This document shows positions 43,523-53,076 of a stretch of 64,000 bases of DNA, piece by piece. Origin of the DNA: Paracoccus lutimaris (GTDB lineage Bacteria; Pseudomonadota; Alphaproteobacteria; Rhodobacterales; Rhodobacteraceae). Below the pieces are notes generated by a model. That model was not told the DNA's origin, made no database searches, and saw only the letters and a program-made list of their open reading frames with translations. Numbering within the stretch: position 1 is the first letter of the stretch; each line of letters starts with the position of its first letter. The DNA is taken from the NCBI RefSeq assembly GCF_003337565.1, contig NZ_QPJL01000015.1, forward strand, positions 1 through 64,000, given 5' to 3'. Both the position numbers and the translations under genes were made by a program.

Positions 43523-44533
43523 TTGCGCCGAGTTTCAATCTTCGCGATTTTTCTGGTCGTCGTGCTGGCGGGGCTGTGGCTGGGTGGTGAAACCCTGCTT
43601 GCGCGCAAGCTGAGCCAGCTGGCCGAACAGGACCCCAAGCTTGAGATCGGCGCGGTCACCGAACTGCGCGACATGCGCCAGATCGGCGTGCATCTGGCCG
43701 ACCTGCAGGTCACGACGCCCAAAGGCGCGCTGACCCTGCCCACGGCGGATCTGTGGCTTTCGCCCGTGCATCTGACCACGGCGCGGCTGACCCTTCCCGA
43801 TCAGGCCACGCTTGACATGGGCGCGGGCCCCTTGACGCTTGAGCTGAGCGATCCCGGCGCAAGCCTGCGGCTGCGGCCCTTGGGCGGGATGACACTGGGC
43901 AGCGCCGATGTGACCGCCGGGCCGATGAAGGTCGACGGCGCGTCTCTGGCAGATGGGCTGCATGTCAGCGCCGAACTGGGCCGGCTTGGCCATGATTCCC
44001 CGCTGGGCGCCATGGCCGCCTATGACCTGAAGATCGGCATCGAAGGCTTTGATCCGAAACGAATCGCCCCCGAGATCACCCTGCCCGGCGCGCTTCAGTT
44101 CGAGGGCAGCGGCCGCGTCTGGCTGGACAGTGCCCCCGGCCCCCGAACGCTGGCGCCCGAGACCCGCCCGGCGCTGGTCGGGCTGCGCATCGATCAGGCC
44201 GAGCTGACATTGGGCGATCTCGGCGTCAGCATCAATGGCCGCCTTGAGGCCGATGCCGAGGGCCGTGCCAAGGGCGAATTGACGCTGGCGACCGAGGATA
44301 TCGGGCCATTCCTGCAAGCGGCGGCCAGCGCCGGGCTGATCCCCGAACAGGCGGTGGTTCTGGCCGGTGCGGTCTGGCAAAAGCTTGCCACCCGCGACGA
44401 TGTGACGGAAGGCGGCGACGCCACCCCGACCAAGGCCAAGGGACCCCGGCTGCGCCTGCCTGTGACATTCGCCGATGGCAAGATGCATCTTGGCCCGTTG
44501 CCGCTGGGGCCTGCGCCGCTGTTTCCGCGTTAG
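43523..44533 (+). CDS. DUF2125 periplasmic protein
   Basis: This 336-residue protein has an N-terminal signal/anchor helix (about 5-24) and the DUF2125 repeats of beta-strand-rich sequence (LEIGAVTELRDMRQIGVHLADL). It starts with TTG at 43523, supported by GAGGGGA four bases upstream. Function unknown; the family is typical of Rhodobacteraceae and resembles AsmA-like barrel proteins only loosely. It converges on tyrC with a 4-base stop overlap (TTAG). Confidence 0.82.
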   Translation: MRRVSIFAIFLVVVLAGLWLGGETLLARKLSQLAEQDPKLEIGAVTELRDMRQIGVHLADLQVTTPKGALTLPTADLWLSPVHLTTARLTLPDQATLDMGAGPLTLELSDPGASLRLRPLGGMTLGSADVTAGPMKVDGASLADGLHVSAELGRLGHDSPLGAMAAYDLKIGIEGFDPKRIAPEITLPGALQFEGSGRVWLDSAPGPRTLAPETRPALVGLRIDQAELTLGDLGVSINGRLEADAEGRAKGELTLATEDIGPFLQAAASAGLIPEQAVVLAGAVWQKLATRDDVTEGGDATPTKAKGPRLRLPVTFADGKMHLGPLPLGPAPLFPR

Positions 44534-45474
44534 GGCTTTTTCGCGACGTCCGCACCGGCGGCAGGCAGGCTGCGGCCGAAATCCGGCGCCGCCGTGTCCT
44601 GCCCGGCCTCGATGATGCCGCGCCGGATCGCGCGGGTGCGGGTGAAGTAATCATGCAGATGCGGGCCGTCGCCCATGCGGATGGCGCGCTGCAGGACGAA
44701 GAGTTCCTCGGTAAAGCGGCCAAGGATATCCAGCACCGCCTCCTTGTTCTGCAGGAACACGTCGCGCCACATCGTCGGGTCCGAGGCCGCGATGCGGGTA
44801 AAATCCCGAAACCCGGCGGCGGAATATTTGATGACCTCGCTTTCGGTCACGCGCTTGAGGTGATCGGCCACCCCCACCATCGTATAGGCGATCAGGTGCG
44901 GCGTATGGCTGGTCACCGCCAGCACCAGATCGTGGTGCGGCGCGTCCATCTCCTCGACATTGGCGCCCATGGCGCGGATCAGCGCCGCCAGCCGCGCCAC
45001 GGCCTCGGGGTCGGTGCCCTCGGGCGGAGTCAGAAGCCACCAGCGATTGCGAAACAGCGCCGCAAAGCCCGCGCGCGGGCCGGAATGCTCGGTCCCGGCC
45101 AGCGGGTGGCCGGGGACGAAATGCACGCCCTCGGGCAGATGCGGGCCGACCGCCTCGATCACCGCCTGCTTGACCGAGCCGACATCGGTCACGGTCGCGC
45201 CGGGCGCCAGATGCGGCGCGATCTCGGCCGCGACCTCGCCCATGGCACCGACCGGCACCGCAAGGACGACCAGATCGGCGCCTTTGACGGCATCGGCGGC
45301 GCTGTCGGTAACGCGATCGACCAGCCCGATCTCGCGCGCGGTGTCGCGGGTGGCGCCGCTGCGAGCATAGCCCACGACCTCGCGCGCCAGCCCCGCCTCG
45401 CGCATGGCCAAGGACATCGAGCCCGCGATCAGCCCCAGACCGATCAGTGCCACGCGATCATAAAGCGCCGCCAT
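44530..45474 (-). CDS. tyrC: Prephenate/cyclohexadienyl dehydrogenase
   Basis: This 314-residue enzyme of tyrosine synthesis has the Rossmann motif ALIGLGLIAGSMSLAM near residue 9, TDVGSVKQ, FVPGHPLAGTEHSGP and SHTPHLIAY, the set typical of arogenate/prephenate dehydrogenases. The ATG at 45474 overlaps the hisC stop by 1 base (TGATG). The hisC-tyrC order is like that reported for Zymomonas (hisH-tyrC, from memory). HisC-type transaminases can also act on aromatic keto acids. Confidence 0.92.
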   Translation of the reverse strand: MAALYDRVALIGLGLIAGSMSLAMREAGLAREVVGYARSGATRDTAREIGLVDRVTDSAADAVKGADLVVLAVPVGAMGEVAAEIAPHLAPGATVTDVGSVKQAVIEAVGPHLPEGVHFVPGHPLAGTEHSGPRAGFAALFRNRWWLLTPPEGTDPEAVARLAALIRAMGANVEEMDAPHHDLVLAVTSHTPHLIAYTMVGVADHLKRVTESEVIKYSAAGFRDFTRIAASDPTMWRDVFLQNKEAVLDILGRFTEELFVLQRAIRMGDGPHLHDYFTRTRAIRRGIIEAGQDTAAPDFGRSLPAAGADVAKKP

Positions 45475-46577
45475 CAGCCGCGCTCCGCCCGTTCGGCCAT
45501 GAACTGGCCGATAACATGAGCGACCCGCCGGCACGAGGCCTCATCGCCCACGGTGATGCGCAAGCAATGCGGCAAGCCGTAGCCGGCAACGCGGCGCACG
45601 ATCAGCCCCTGCGCCTTCAGCGCCTCGTCGCAGGCTTCAGCAGTGGCGGTATCGGCAAAGCGCGCCAGGATGAAATTGGCGCAGGACGTGTCCGAGGGCA
45701 CGCCCTTTTCCGCCAGCGCCTCGGCCAGCCAGTTGCGCATGCGGGCATTCTCGGACTGGCAGCGGGCGATATGGTCGCGGTCGCGCATGGCGGCCTCGGC
45801 CCCCTCCAGCGCGGCATTCGACAGATTGAAAGGGCCGCGAATGCGGTTCAGCACATCGATGATCTCGCGCGGGCCGTAGCCCCAGCCGATGCGCAACCCG
45901 CCCAGCCCATAGATCTTGGAAAAGGTCCGGGTCATGACGACATTCGGCAGCCGAGTGGCCAGCTCGGCGCCGCCATCGTAATCGCCGACATATTCGGCAT
46001 AGGCGGCATCGATCACCAGAATCGCCTGCGGCACGGCGCGGGCCAGCCGCTCAAGCTCGGGCAGGCCGATCATGGTGCCGGTCGGATTGTTCGGATTGGC
46101 GACAAAGATCAGCCGCGTACGCTCGGTCGCGCCGGCGATCAGCGCGTCGATATCGGTCACGCGGTCACGCTCGCGCACCTGAACCGGGGTCGCGCCGGCG
46201 GCATGGGCGCTGATGCGATACATCAGGAAACCATGCTCGGTGAACAGCACCTCCGTTCCCGGCCCGGCATAGGCCTGACACAGGAAATGGATGATCTCGT
46301 CCGAGCCGACGCCGCAGATGATGCGCTCGGGGTCCAGGCCATGCACCTCGCCAATCGCGGCGCGCAGGCCGGCATGGTCGGTATTGGGATAGCGATGCAG
46401 CGAATGCGCGGCGCGGATCACCGCCTCGCGCGCCTTGTCCGAAGGCCCGAAAGGGTTCTCGTTCGAGGACAGCTTGACGACATTCTCGATCCCCGCGACC
46501 TTGGCGGCGCCGCCCTCATACAGGGCGATCTCCATGATGCCGGGTTGCGGGACGATGGTCGTAAGGGTTTGCGACAT
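45474..46577 (-). CDS. hisC: Histidinol-phosphate aminotransferase
   Basis: This 367-residue PLP enzyme has [11 protein letters not shown] near residue 38, [21 protein letters not shown], and the PLP-Lys motif [18 protein letters not shown]. The ATG at 46577 is preceded by AAGAGG; an open frame upstream is not family sequence. It sits between ccmG and tyrC. The ccm-hisC neighbourhood was described for Paracoccus denitrificans (as hisH, from memory). Confidence 0.94.
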   Translation of the reverse strand: MSQTLTTIVPQPGIMEIALYEGGAAKVAGIENVVKLSSNENPFGPSDKAREAVIRAAHSLHRYPNTDHAGLRAAIGEVHGLDPERIICGVGSDEIIHFLCQAYAGPGTEVLFTEHGFLMYRISAHAAGATPVQVRERDRVTDIDALIAGATERTRLIFVANPNNPTGTMIGLPELERLARAVPQAILVIDAAYAEYVGDYDGGAELATRLPNVVMTRTFSKIYGLGGLRIGWGYGPREIIDVLNRIRGPFNLSNAALEGAEAAMRDRDHIARCQSENARMRNWLAEALAEKGVPSDTSCANFILARFADTATAEACDEALKAQGLIVRRVAGYGLPHCLRITVGDEASCRRVAHVIGQFMAERAERG

Positions 46578-46676
46578 GACGGACCTCTTGCAAGCCTCGC
46601 CCTCATATCCGCCACTGCAGGGCTTGGAAAGGCTTGTCAGACAGACGCGCCCGAACATGGGCGCCCAAACGCCTGA

Positions 46677-46700
46677 TCTTCTTTCATGTTCAAATATCCA
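46677..46700. repeat. Single arm of the palindromic intergenic repeat
   Basis: tcttctttcatgttcaaata plus tcca (46677-46700) is the inverse of tggatatttgaa-catgaaagaaga, close to the arms at 23677 and 27871. No second arm is visible within about 150 bases. It lies between hisC and ccmG, so it may be a decayed copy. Confidence 0.55.
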
Positions 46701-46745
46701 CCGCGACCCGGCGCGGCCGGGCGCAACACCTGTATCACTCGGCCG

Positions 46746-47297
46746 TCACTCGGCAGCAGCGCGAGCCTTTTCCAGCTCGGGCAGGAAACGGGTGGTGTAA
46801 TCCTCGCGCACCAGCGGCCCGGCATGGCGGTAAAGGATGCGCCCCTGACCGTCGATGATGAAGGTCTCGGGCGGCGCGGTCACGCCCCAGTCGATGGCAA
46901 TGCGCCCGCGCGGATCGGTGGCCAGCGCGTGAAACGGGTCGCCATGCTCGGACAGGAACCCCAGCGCGGCGCCCTCGGGGTCCTTCAGATCGACGCCGTA
47001 GACCGGCATGGTCTTGGCAAGCTCGGTCAGGGTCGGATGCTCGGCCCGGCAGGGCGGGCACCAGCTGGCCCAGAAATTCACCAGCTTGACGCCGGGCTGG
47101 CGCAGCATCTCGTCAGTGAGCTGGGTCTTGCCGGGCAGCGTGGTCACCCCCACCGCCGGCGCCTCGCGCGCGATCAGCGCCGAGGGGACAGAGTTCGGAT
47201 CGTCGCGCATCAGCGCCCAACCGGCCAGACCGGCGAAACCGGCGAATACCGCCACCGGCAACAACATCATCGGCGAAAGCTTAGCCACGGTTCTCAT
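46746..47297 (-). CDS. ccmG: Periplasmic thioredoxin-like protein CcmG/DsbE
   Basis: This 183-residue protein has an N-terminal membrane anchor (about 9-29) and a thioredoxin fold with WASWCPPCRAEHP and the cis-Pro region APPETFIID. It reduces apocytochrome c thiols for heme attachment. Start ATG 47297 lies inside the ccmD stop region (the two overlap by 17 bases). It is the last gene of the ccm cluster in this window; ccmE, ccmF and ccmH are not here. Confidence 0.95.
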   Translation of the reverse strand: MRTVAKLSPMMLLPVAVFAGFAGLAGWALMRDDPNSVPSALIAREAPAVGVTTLPGKTQLTDEMLRQPGVKLVNFWASWCPPCRAEHPTLTELAKTMPVYGVDLKDPEGAALGFLSEHGDPFHALATDPRGRIAIDWGVTAPPETFIIDGQGRILYRHAGPLVREDYTTRFLPELEKARAAAE

Positions 47298-47424
47298 GCT
47301 CCTCAAGCTCGCGCCGCGCGCGGGCATTGGCGCGGATGGTCTGCAGGATGACCCCGGCCAGCAGCAGGACACTGGCGCCATAGGCGGCGGCCACGGTCCC
47401 GGCATATTTCCCCAGCTCGATCAT
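47281..47424 (-). CDS. ccmD: Heme exporter protein CcmD (small)
   Basis: This 47-residue membrane protein begins MIELGKYAGTVAAAYGASVL and ends with the basic RANARARRELEEHENRG; a single helix with a charged C-terminus is the family form. It helps release holo-CcmE from CcmABC. Its ATG overlaps the ccmC stop by 4 bases (ATGA). Confidence 0.93.
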   Translation of the reverse strand: MIELGKYAGTVAAAYGASVLLLAGVILQTIRANARARRELEEHENRG

Positions 47425-48146
47425 TTGCGCATCTCCCTTGCCAGCAGCGCGGCCAGACGGCGGCGGCGGATCTCGGTCCGGGTGCGGATCAGCAAAAGCG
47501 CCACGAACAGCAGGAAAAATCCCGCCATCGTCAGGTAAAGCGGATAGCGATAGACCGCCGCCATCCGCTCGCCCGGTGCGAGCGACAGCGAGGCGCCCTG
47601 ATGCAGGCCCTGGTTCCAGAAATTCACCGCATAGCGCGACAGCAGCGCAAAGACCGACCCGACAAGGCACAGCACGCTGGTCAGGTCGGCGGCGCTGTCG
47701 GGGTTCTCGACCGCCTCCCACAGCGCCATATAGCCCAGATAGAACAGGAACAGGATCAGAAAGCTGGTCAGGCGCGGATCCCATTCCCACCATGTCCCCC
47801 ACATCGGCTGGCCCCAGATCGCGCCGGTGATCAGCGCGATCAGCGTCATCACCGCACCGACCGGGGCAGCGGCCTTGGCGGCCAAGGCACTGACATGATG
47901 GCGCCGGATCAGCCAGATCAGCGAGGTGACCAGCATCATCAGCCAGATATTGATCGCCATCAGCGCGGCGGGCACATGCAGGAAGATGATCTTGACCGTC
48001 GCGCCCTGCTTGTAATCCAAGGGCGTCAGAAAGCCCCAGACCAGCCCGGCGACAGTGCAGATCGCAGCCCCCGCCACCGCCCATGGCAGGACGGCGCCCG
48101 AGGTGCGCATGAATTTGACGGGGTTCGCGTATTCCCAGATCGACAT
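47421..48146 (-). CDS. ccmC: Heme exporter subunit CcmC
   Basis: This 241-residue membrane protein has six helices and the tryptophan-rich heme-handling motif WGTWWEWDPRLTS, flanked by conserved His residues (FLHVPAALM). It loads heme onto CcmE. I chose the ATG at 48146; codons upstream overlap the ccmB-ccmC gap and carry no family sequence. Confidence 0.97.
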   Translation of the reverse strand: MSIWEYANPVKFMRTSGAVLPWAVAGAAICTVAGLVWGFLTPLDYKQGATVKIIFLHVPAALMAINIWLMMLVTSLIWLIRRHHVSALAAKAAAPVGAVMTLIALITGAIWGQPMWGTWWEWDPRLTSFLILFLFYLGYMALWEAVENPDSAADLTSVLCLVGSVFALLSRYAVNFWNQGLHQGASLSLAPGERMAAVYRYPLYLTMAGFFLLFVALLLIRTRTEIRRRRLAALLAREMRK

Positions 48147-48213
48147 GGATGCTTCCCTATCCCTTGGCCCCGCGCCGCTCAAGTGCGCGATGGTCGCAGG
48201 TCCCGGTTTCCTT

Positions 48214-48870
48214 TCACCGCAGGTTGACACGCAGCGCGGCAGCCGAGGCAAAGGGCACCAGCGCCAGCACCCCCAGCGTGATCGCGGCCAGAAACACCAG
48301 CGAGGTCACCGGGTCCGCCCCCGATGCCCCGCGCCGCACTGCCTCGGCCCCGAAGATCAGCGTCGGCACGTAAAGCGGCAACACCAAGAGCGACATCAAA
48401 AGACCACCGCGCCGCAGCCCCACCGTCACCGCCGCGCCGAATGCGCCCAGCATCGACAAGGCGGGCGTCCCCAGCGCCAGCGAGGCCAGAAGCCACGGAT
48501 AGGCCGGCGACGGCAGATGCAAGAGCACCCCCAGAACCGGCGCAAAGATCACCAGAGGCAGGCCGGTGGTCAACCAATGCGCCAGCGCCTTGATCGCGAC
48601 CGCCCCTTCCAGCGGCAGGGGCGCGGTGGCCAGCAGGTCCAGCGAGCCATCCTCGAAATCCAGCGCAAAAATGCGATCCAGCGACAAAAGGCAGGCCAGC
48701 AGTGCCCCCACCCACAGGATGCCCGGCGCGATGCGCGAAAGCTGGCCGCCCTCGGGGCCGACGCCAAAGGGGACCAGCGTGCAGACGATCAGGAAAAACG
48801 CCAGCGCCAGACCAAAGCCGCCACCGGCGCGGGTGGCAAGACGCAGATCGCGCATCAGCAGGGCCTTCAT
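48214..48870 (-). CDS. ccmB: Heme exporter subunit CcmB
   Basis: This 218-residue membrane subunit of the CcmAB ABC transporter begins [18 protein letters not shown] and has about six hydrophobic helices, with the conserved [20 protein letters not shown]. Its start overlaps the ccmA stop by 4 bases. A 67-base gap separates it from ccmC. Confidence 0.96.
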   Translation of the reverse strand: MKALLMRDLRLATRAGGGFGLALAFFLIVCTLVPFGVGPEGGQLSRIAPGILWVGALLACLLSLDRIFALDFEDGSLDLLATAPLPLEGAVAIKALAHWLTTGLPLVIFAPVLGVLLHLPSPAYPWLLASLALGTPALSMLGAFGAAVTVGLRRGGLLMSLLVLPLYVPTLIFGAEAVRRGASGADPVTSLVFLAAITLGVLALVPFASAAALRVNLR

Positions 48871-49508
48871 GCGAAAGCCTCGTTGAAACCGGCGGGGCGC
48901 ATGCCGCTGTCGCGCCGCGCGGGCCCGGCGCGATAGGGCGTCAGGTCAAGGATTTCGGCCTCGGGCAGGCCAAGGTCGATATGGGTGGCGATCAGCGCCG
49001 CACCGCCCTGCCCCAGATGATCGCGCAACACACTCGCGAACAGCGCGACCGAGGCGGTGTCCAGCGAGACGGTCGGCTCATCCAAGAGCCAGACCGGGCG
49101 GCCGGTGACCATCAGCCGCGCCAGACCCAGCCGGCGCTTTTGCCCGGCCGAGAGCGCATGGGCGGGGCGCAGGGCCAGCTCGCGCAGGTTCATCCGCTCA
49201 AGCGCCGCATCAATCCCCGGACCGCCAAAGACATCCGACCAGAAGCGCAGATTCTCGGTCACCGACAGCGCCGATTTCAGCCCGTCGGCATGGCCGGCAT
49301 AGGCCAGACTTTCCGCCGGGGCCTCGACCTCGCCGGAGACGGCGGGTTGCAGCCCGGCGAGCGTGCGCAGGACCGTGGTCTTGCCGATGCCGTTCGGGCC
49401 GCGCAGCACCAGCGCCTGCCCGGCGCTCAGCGAAAAGGACAGCCCCTCGACGGCGCGCAGACCGCCGCGCGCGACGGCCAGATCGCGCACCGCGAGCCGG
49501 GTGGTCAT
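48867..49508 (-). CDS. ccmA: Heme exporter ATP-binding subunit CcmA
   Basis: This 213-residue ABC ATPase has Walker [14 protein letters not shown], the signature [15 protein letters not shown] and Walker [13 protein letters not shown]. It energises release of heme-loaded CcmE. It overlaps the Mth938-like gene by 4 bases, so the ccm genes are read from the secDF side. Confidence 0.97.
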   Translation of the reverse strand: MTTRLAVRDLAVARGGLRAVEGLSFSLSAGQALVLRGPNGIGKTTVLRTLAGLQPAVSGEVEAPAESLAYAGHADGLKSALSVTENLRFWSDVFGGPGIDAALERMNLRELALRPAHALSAGQKRRLGLARLMVTGRPVWLLDEPTVSLDTASVALFASVLRDHLGQGGAALIATHIDLGLPEAEILDLTPYRAGPARRDSGMRPAGFNEAFA

Positions 49509-49861
49509 AGCGGGATCAAAGCGCAGGCCACGCGCCGCCCCTCGGAGAGGGTGACGTTATAGCTGCGCGCAGCCGAAGGCGTGCTCATCGGCTCGACCAT
49601 GATGCCGGCCTGTTCCAGTTCGGCGATCAGCGCGCGCGGCGGCGGGGCGATTTCCGCCCCCATGCCCAGGAACAGCACATCAATCATGCCCGCCAGAGCC
49701 AGCAGTGCAGCGCCGTCGGCCAAGCCGCCCCAGTCCCGCGCCCCGCTTTGGGTCACGATCAGCGGACCGTTATGGACGATGCCCGCAACGCGAAAGAAGC
49801 CGGGGCCGTAGCCGTCCACCGGCACGGCCCCGGAAAATTCGCTGGGCACCATCTGGGGCAT
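49505..49861 (-). CDS. Mth938/NDUFAF3-like protein
   Basis: This 118-residue protein has the family core [29 protein letters not shown] and [16 protein letters not shown]. Eukaryotic relatives assist complex I assembly; the bacterial role is not established. ATG 49861 overlaps the secF stop by 1 base (TGATG) and its stop overlaps the ccmA start by 4 bases, so it is fully embedded in the operon. Confidence 0.88.
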   Translation of the reverse strand: MPQMVPSEFSGAVPVDGYGPGFFRVAGIVHNGPLIVTQSGARDWGGLADGAALLALAGMIDVLFLGMGAEIAPPPRALIAELEQAGIMVEPMSTPSAARSYNVTLSEGRRVACALIPL

Positions 49862-50847
49862 CAGGGACCTTCCCGGAAGGCGGCGGGGATCTCGTCGATC
49901 TTGTCCTTGGGATCGGGCTTGGACCAGTCGCGTTTCACGCCCAGCCACAGCACGATGTTCTTGGCCACATAGACCGTGGAATAAGCGCCCACGAAGACGC
50001 CCCACAGCATGGCAAAGACAAAGCCCCGGATCACGTCGCCGCCAAAGATCATCATCGCGCCCAGAGCCAACGCCGTGGTCACCGCCGTCATTACCGTGCG
50101 CGACAGGGTTTCATTGACGGTGCGGTTCATAACATCGATCAGCGGCTCGGTCTTGGACTTGATCAGGTTCTCGCGCAGCCGGTCAAAGACCACGACCGTG
50201 TCGTTCACCGAATAGCCCAGCGTCGTCAGCAAGGCCGCGATGGTGCTGAGATCGAATTTCAGTTGCAGGACCGCGAAGATGCCGATGGTCAGCAGCACGT
50301 CATGCGCGATCGAGACCACCGCCCCCAGCGCGAACTGCCATTCGAAGCGCAGCCAGATATAGAACATGATGGCGATGGTCGCGGCGCCGACCGCATAGAC
50401 CGCGGTCATGATCAGCTCGCCCGAGACCTTGGGGCCGACCGATTCCACCGCCGTGAAGGCGACCTGCGGATCGACGACCTTCAGCGCCGCCTCGATGCCG
50501 TTCAGTTCCTCGGGGGTGACCGAGCCGGTCTCGTCCTGGGTGCCGATGCGGATCATCGCCACATGCTTGTCGGTGCCGAAGCTGGGGTCGAAGACCTCGG
50601 TGATCGAGACATCGGCCAGCCCCAGATCATCCAGCGCCTGCCGATAGTCGCCAACCTGGAAATCCGTGGTGCTTTCGGTGCGGATGGTGGTTCCGCCCTT
50701 GAAGTCGATGCCGAAGTTCAGCCCCATCACCAGCACGGCGACCAGCGACAGCACCATGGCCGCGGCCGAGATGCCAAAGGTCAGCCACTGGTAGCGGAAG
50801 AAGTTGAACTGGGTGTTGTCAGGAACAAGTTTCAGACGGAATGCCAT
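49861..50847 (-). CDS. secF: Protein translocase subunit SecF
   Basis: This 328-residue RND-type membrane protein has one N-terminal helix, a periplasmic domain and five more helices. Visible are GIDFKGGTTIRTE, TTLGYSVNDTVVVFDRLREN and RTVMTAVTTALALGAMM. It supports late steps of Sec export using proton motive force. 12 bases separate it from secD. Confidence 0.97.
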   Translation of the reverse strand: MAFRLKLVPDNTQFNFFRYQWLTFGISAAAMVLSLVAVLVMGLNFGIDFKGGTTIRTESTTDFQVGDYRQALDDLGLADVSITEVFDPSFGTDKHVAMIRIGTQDETGSVTPEELNGIEAALKVVDPQVAFTAVESVGPKVSGELIMTAVYAVGAATIAIMFYIWLRFEWQFALGAVVSIAHDVLLTIGIFAVLQLKFDLSTIAALLTTLGYSVNDTVVVFDRLRENLIKSKTEPLIDVMNRTVNETLSRTVMTAVTTALALGAMMIFGGDVIRGFVFAMLWGVFVGAYSTVYVAKNIVLWLGVKRDWSKPDPKDKIDEIPAAFREGP

Positions 50848-50859
50848 TTTCCTGCCCCC

Positions 50860-52524
50860 TTACAGAATCAGTTGCTTGGGTTTGCGCCATTCCAGCCAAA
50901 GCACGATCATCATCCGCGTCAGGAAGATGGCCGTGAAGACCGAAGTCGCAATGCCGATGGTCAGCGTGACGGCAAACCCCTTGACCGGGCCGGAGCCCAG
51001 AAAGAACATCACCATGGCCGAGATGAACGAGGTCACGTTGGCGTCGATGATCGCCGACATCGCCTCGCTGAAGCCGTCGTCGATGGCCTTGACCACCCGC
51101 TTTCCGGCCCGCAGCTCCTCGCGGATGCGCTCGTAGATGATGACGTTGGCATCCACCGCCGTCCCCACGGTCAGCACGATCCCGGCGATGCCCGGCAGGG
51201 TCAGCGTGGCCCCGATCATCGACATGACCGACAGGATCAGGATGACGTTGGCGATCACCGCGACCGAGGCGAACACCCCGAAAAGCCCGTAGCTCGCGAT
51301 CATATAGGCGACCACGGCGGCGGTCGCGATGATCGAGGACAACCGCCCCGCATCAATCGAATCCTGCCCCAGTTCCGGGCCGATGGTGCGTTCTTCAAGG
51401 AAGGTCATCTCGGCCGGGAGCGCGCCCGCGCGCAAGAGAACCGCCAGGCGGGTCGATTCCTCGATATTCATCGAACCGGAAATCTGCCCCGAGCCGGTGG
51501 TGATCGCCTGCCGGATCACCGGCGCCGAGATCACCTGATCGTCCAGCACGATGGCAAAGGGCTGGCTGATATTGGCCGAGGTATAGGCCCCGAAACGCTT
51601 GGCGCCCGAGGGGCCGAAACGGAAGTCCACCGAAGGTTCGCCATTCTGGTCGAAGCTCGGGCGGGCATCGGTCAGGTCCTCGCCGGTGACGACCGGGCTT
51701 GCCTCGATGACGTAATAGACGTCCTTCTCATCCATCGAGGGCAACAGCACATTGCCGGTGCCGGGACGGGCATGGGCATCGGTGGTGCGGCCGACGACCG
51801 GGTTGAAGGTCAGCTTCGCGGTGGTGCCGATCAGCTCCTTGAGTTCCTCGGCCGAGCCGATGCCGGGCACCTGGATCAGGATGCGATCCTCGCCCTGGCG
51901 CATGATCGTCGGCTCGCGGGTGCCGACCTCGTCGATGCGGCGGCGGATGATCTCAAGGCTTTGCTGGACGGTGCGTTCGTCGGCGGCGGCTTTCTCGGCA
52001 TCCGACAAGGCGACCTGCAACCGGTTGCCGCTGGCCGAAATCGCAAGATCGCTTTGCCCGGCCCCGGTCAGCGAGGCGACCGGCGTGGACAGCCCCCGCG
52101 CGATTTCAACCGCGCGGGCCATCTGGTCGGGATTGCCGATCTCGACCGCCAGCTCGCCCTCGGGGGCGGTGACGCGGCGGATGGCGCCGACCGTGTCGCG
52201 CTGTGCCGCCAGCGCGTCGCGCAGCTCGGGCCAAAGCCCGTCCATGCGCGCCTTGTAGACATCCTCGACATGGACCTCGCCCAAGAGATGCGCCCCGCCG
52301 CGCAGGTCCAGCCCCAGATTGACCAGCCCCGAGGGCAGCCAGTCGGGCCAGCCGGCCCGGGCCTCGGCCTGTTCGGTGCTTTCGAAACCGTTGCGTTCAG
52401 CGGCGGTGATGGCGTCGTTATGCAGCTCGACCCGTTTGTAGAACAGGTTGGGCATGGCGAACAGCAATCCCAGGACGACAAGTCCCAGAATCAGCAGACG
52501 CTTCCAGAAGGGGATGTCCAGCAT
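50860..52524 (-). CDS. secD: Protein translocase subunit SecD
   Basis: This 554-residue partner of SecF has the motifs LGLDLRGGAHLL after helix 1, RRIDEVGTREPTIMRQGEDRILIQVPG, and the C-terminal membrane module with GTAVDANVIIYERIREE. A large periplasmic domain lies between helix 1 and helix 2. yajC is 18 bases upstream. Confidence 0.97.
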   Translation of the reverse strand: MLDIPFWKRLLILGLVVLGLLFAMPNLFYKRVELHNDAITAAERNGFESTEQAEARAGWPDWLPSGLVNLGLDLRGGAHLLGEVHVEDVYKARMDGLWPELRDALAAQRDTVGAIRRVTAPEGELAVEIGNPDQMARAVEIARGLSTPVASLTGAGQSDLAISASGNRLQVALSDAEKAAADERTVQQSLEIIRRRIDEVGTREPTIMRQGEDRILIQVPGIGSAEELKELIGTTAKLTFNPVVGRTTDAHARPGTGNVLLPSMDEKDVYYVIEASPVVTGEDLTDARPSFDQNGEPSVDFRFGPSGAKRFGAYTSANISQPFAIVLDDQVISAPVIRQAITTGSGQISGSMNIEESTRLAVLLRAGALPAEMTFLEERTIGPELGQDSIDAGRLSSIIATAAVVAYMIASYGLFGVFASVAVIANVILILSVMSMIGATLTLPGIAGIVLTVGTAVDANVIIYERIREELRAGKRVVKAIDDGFSEAMSAIIDANVTSFISAMVMFFLGSGPVKGFAVTLTIGIATSVFTAIFLTRMMIVLWLEWRKPKQLIL

Positions 52525-52542
52525 GGCGGAGTGCGCGGCCTT

Positions 52543-52875
52543 TTAGCTGTTGGCGGCGACGGGCTGGGTGCGGTTGACCAGTCCGGTGATGGTCGAGCGG
52601 ATGACGCGGACCTTGACGCCCGGCGCGATCTCGACCTCAAGTTCATTGTCACGCACGGCAGTGACCTTGCCGACCAGACCGCCCTGAGTCACGACCTCAT
52701 CGCCTTTTTTCAGCGCTTCGACCAGCGCGCGATGCTCCTTCATCCGCTTTTGCTGCGGACGGATCATCAGGAAATACATGATCACGAAGATCAGAACCAG
52801 CGGCAGGAACGAGGCAAGGCCAGCGGCGCCCCCGGCGGGGGCAGCGGCTTGGGCATAGGCGGGGGTCACGAACAT
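52543..52875 (-). CDS. yajC: Preprotein translocase accessory subunit YajC
   Basis: This 110-residue protein has a single membrane helix (about 21-40, LPLVLIFVIMYFLMI) and the conserved RPQQKRMKEHRALVEALKKGDEVVTQGG. It forms part of SecDF-YajC. It is the first gene of a leftward unit that probably continues through secDF into the ccm genes; mazG is divergent across 201 bases. Confidence 0.97.
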   Translation of the reverse strand: MFVTPAYAQAAAPAGGAAGLASFLPLVLIFVIMYFLMIRPQQKRMKEHRALVEALKKGDEVVTQGGLVGKVTAVRDNELEVEIAPGVKVRVIRSTITGLVNRTQPVAANS

Positions 52876-53076
52876 GGATTGATCCCTTGGGCTAGCGTTA
52901 TCCGGGCGATCCCCCGGTGGATTTGGCGCGCACCCTATCCGCGAGGCGGGGGGATGGCAAGAAACGCTGCCTCACCTTCACGGCAAAGGGCCAGTGGATC
53001 TTAAGGATGGCGGATCGTGGACATGGCGGGGCGCTTGTGGCAGGTCAGCAGCAGATGGAGCGGATCGGAGGCAGGC

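Noticed and set aside
49705..53004. A 1099-codon open frame antisense to secF, secD and yajC
   Set aside because: The sense strand holds three unmistakable Sec genes. Long antisense frames are expected in high-GC DNA, and the product is a His/Gln/Arg/Asp-rich string without domains.
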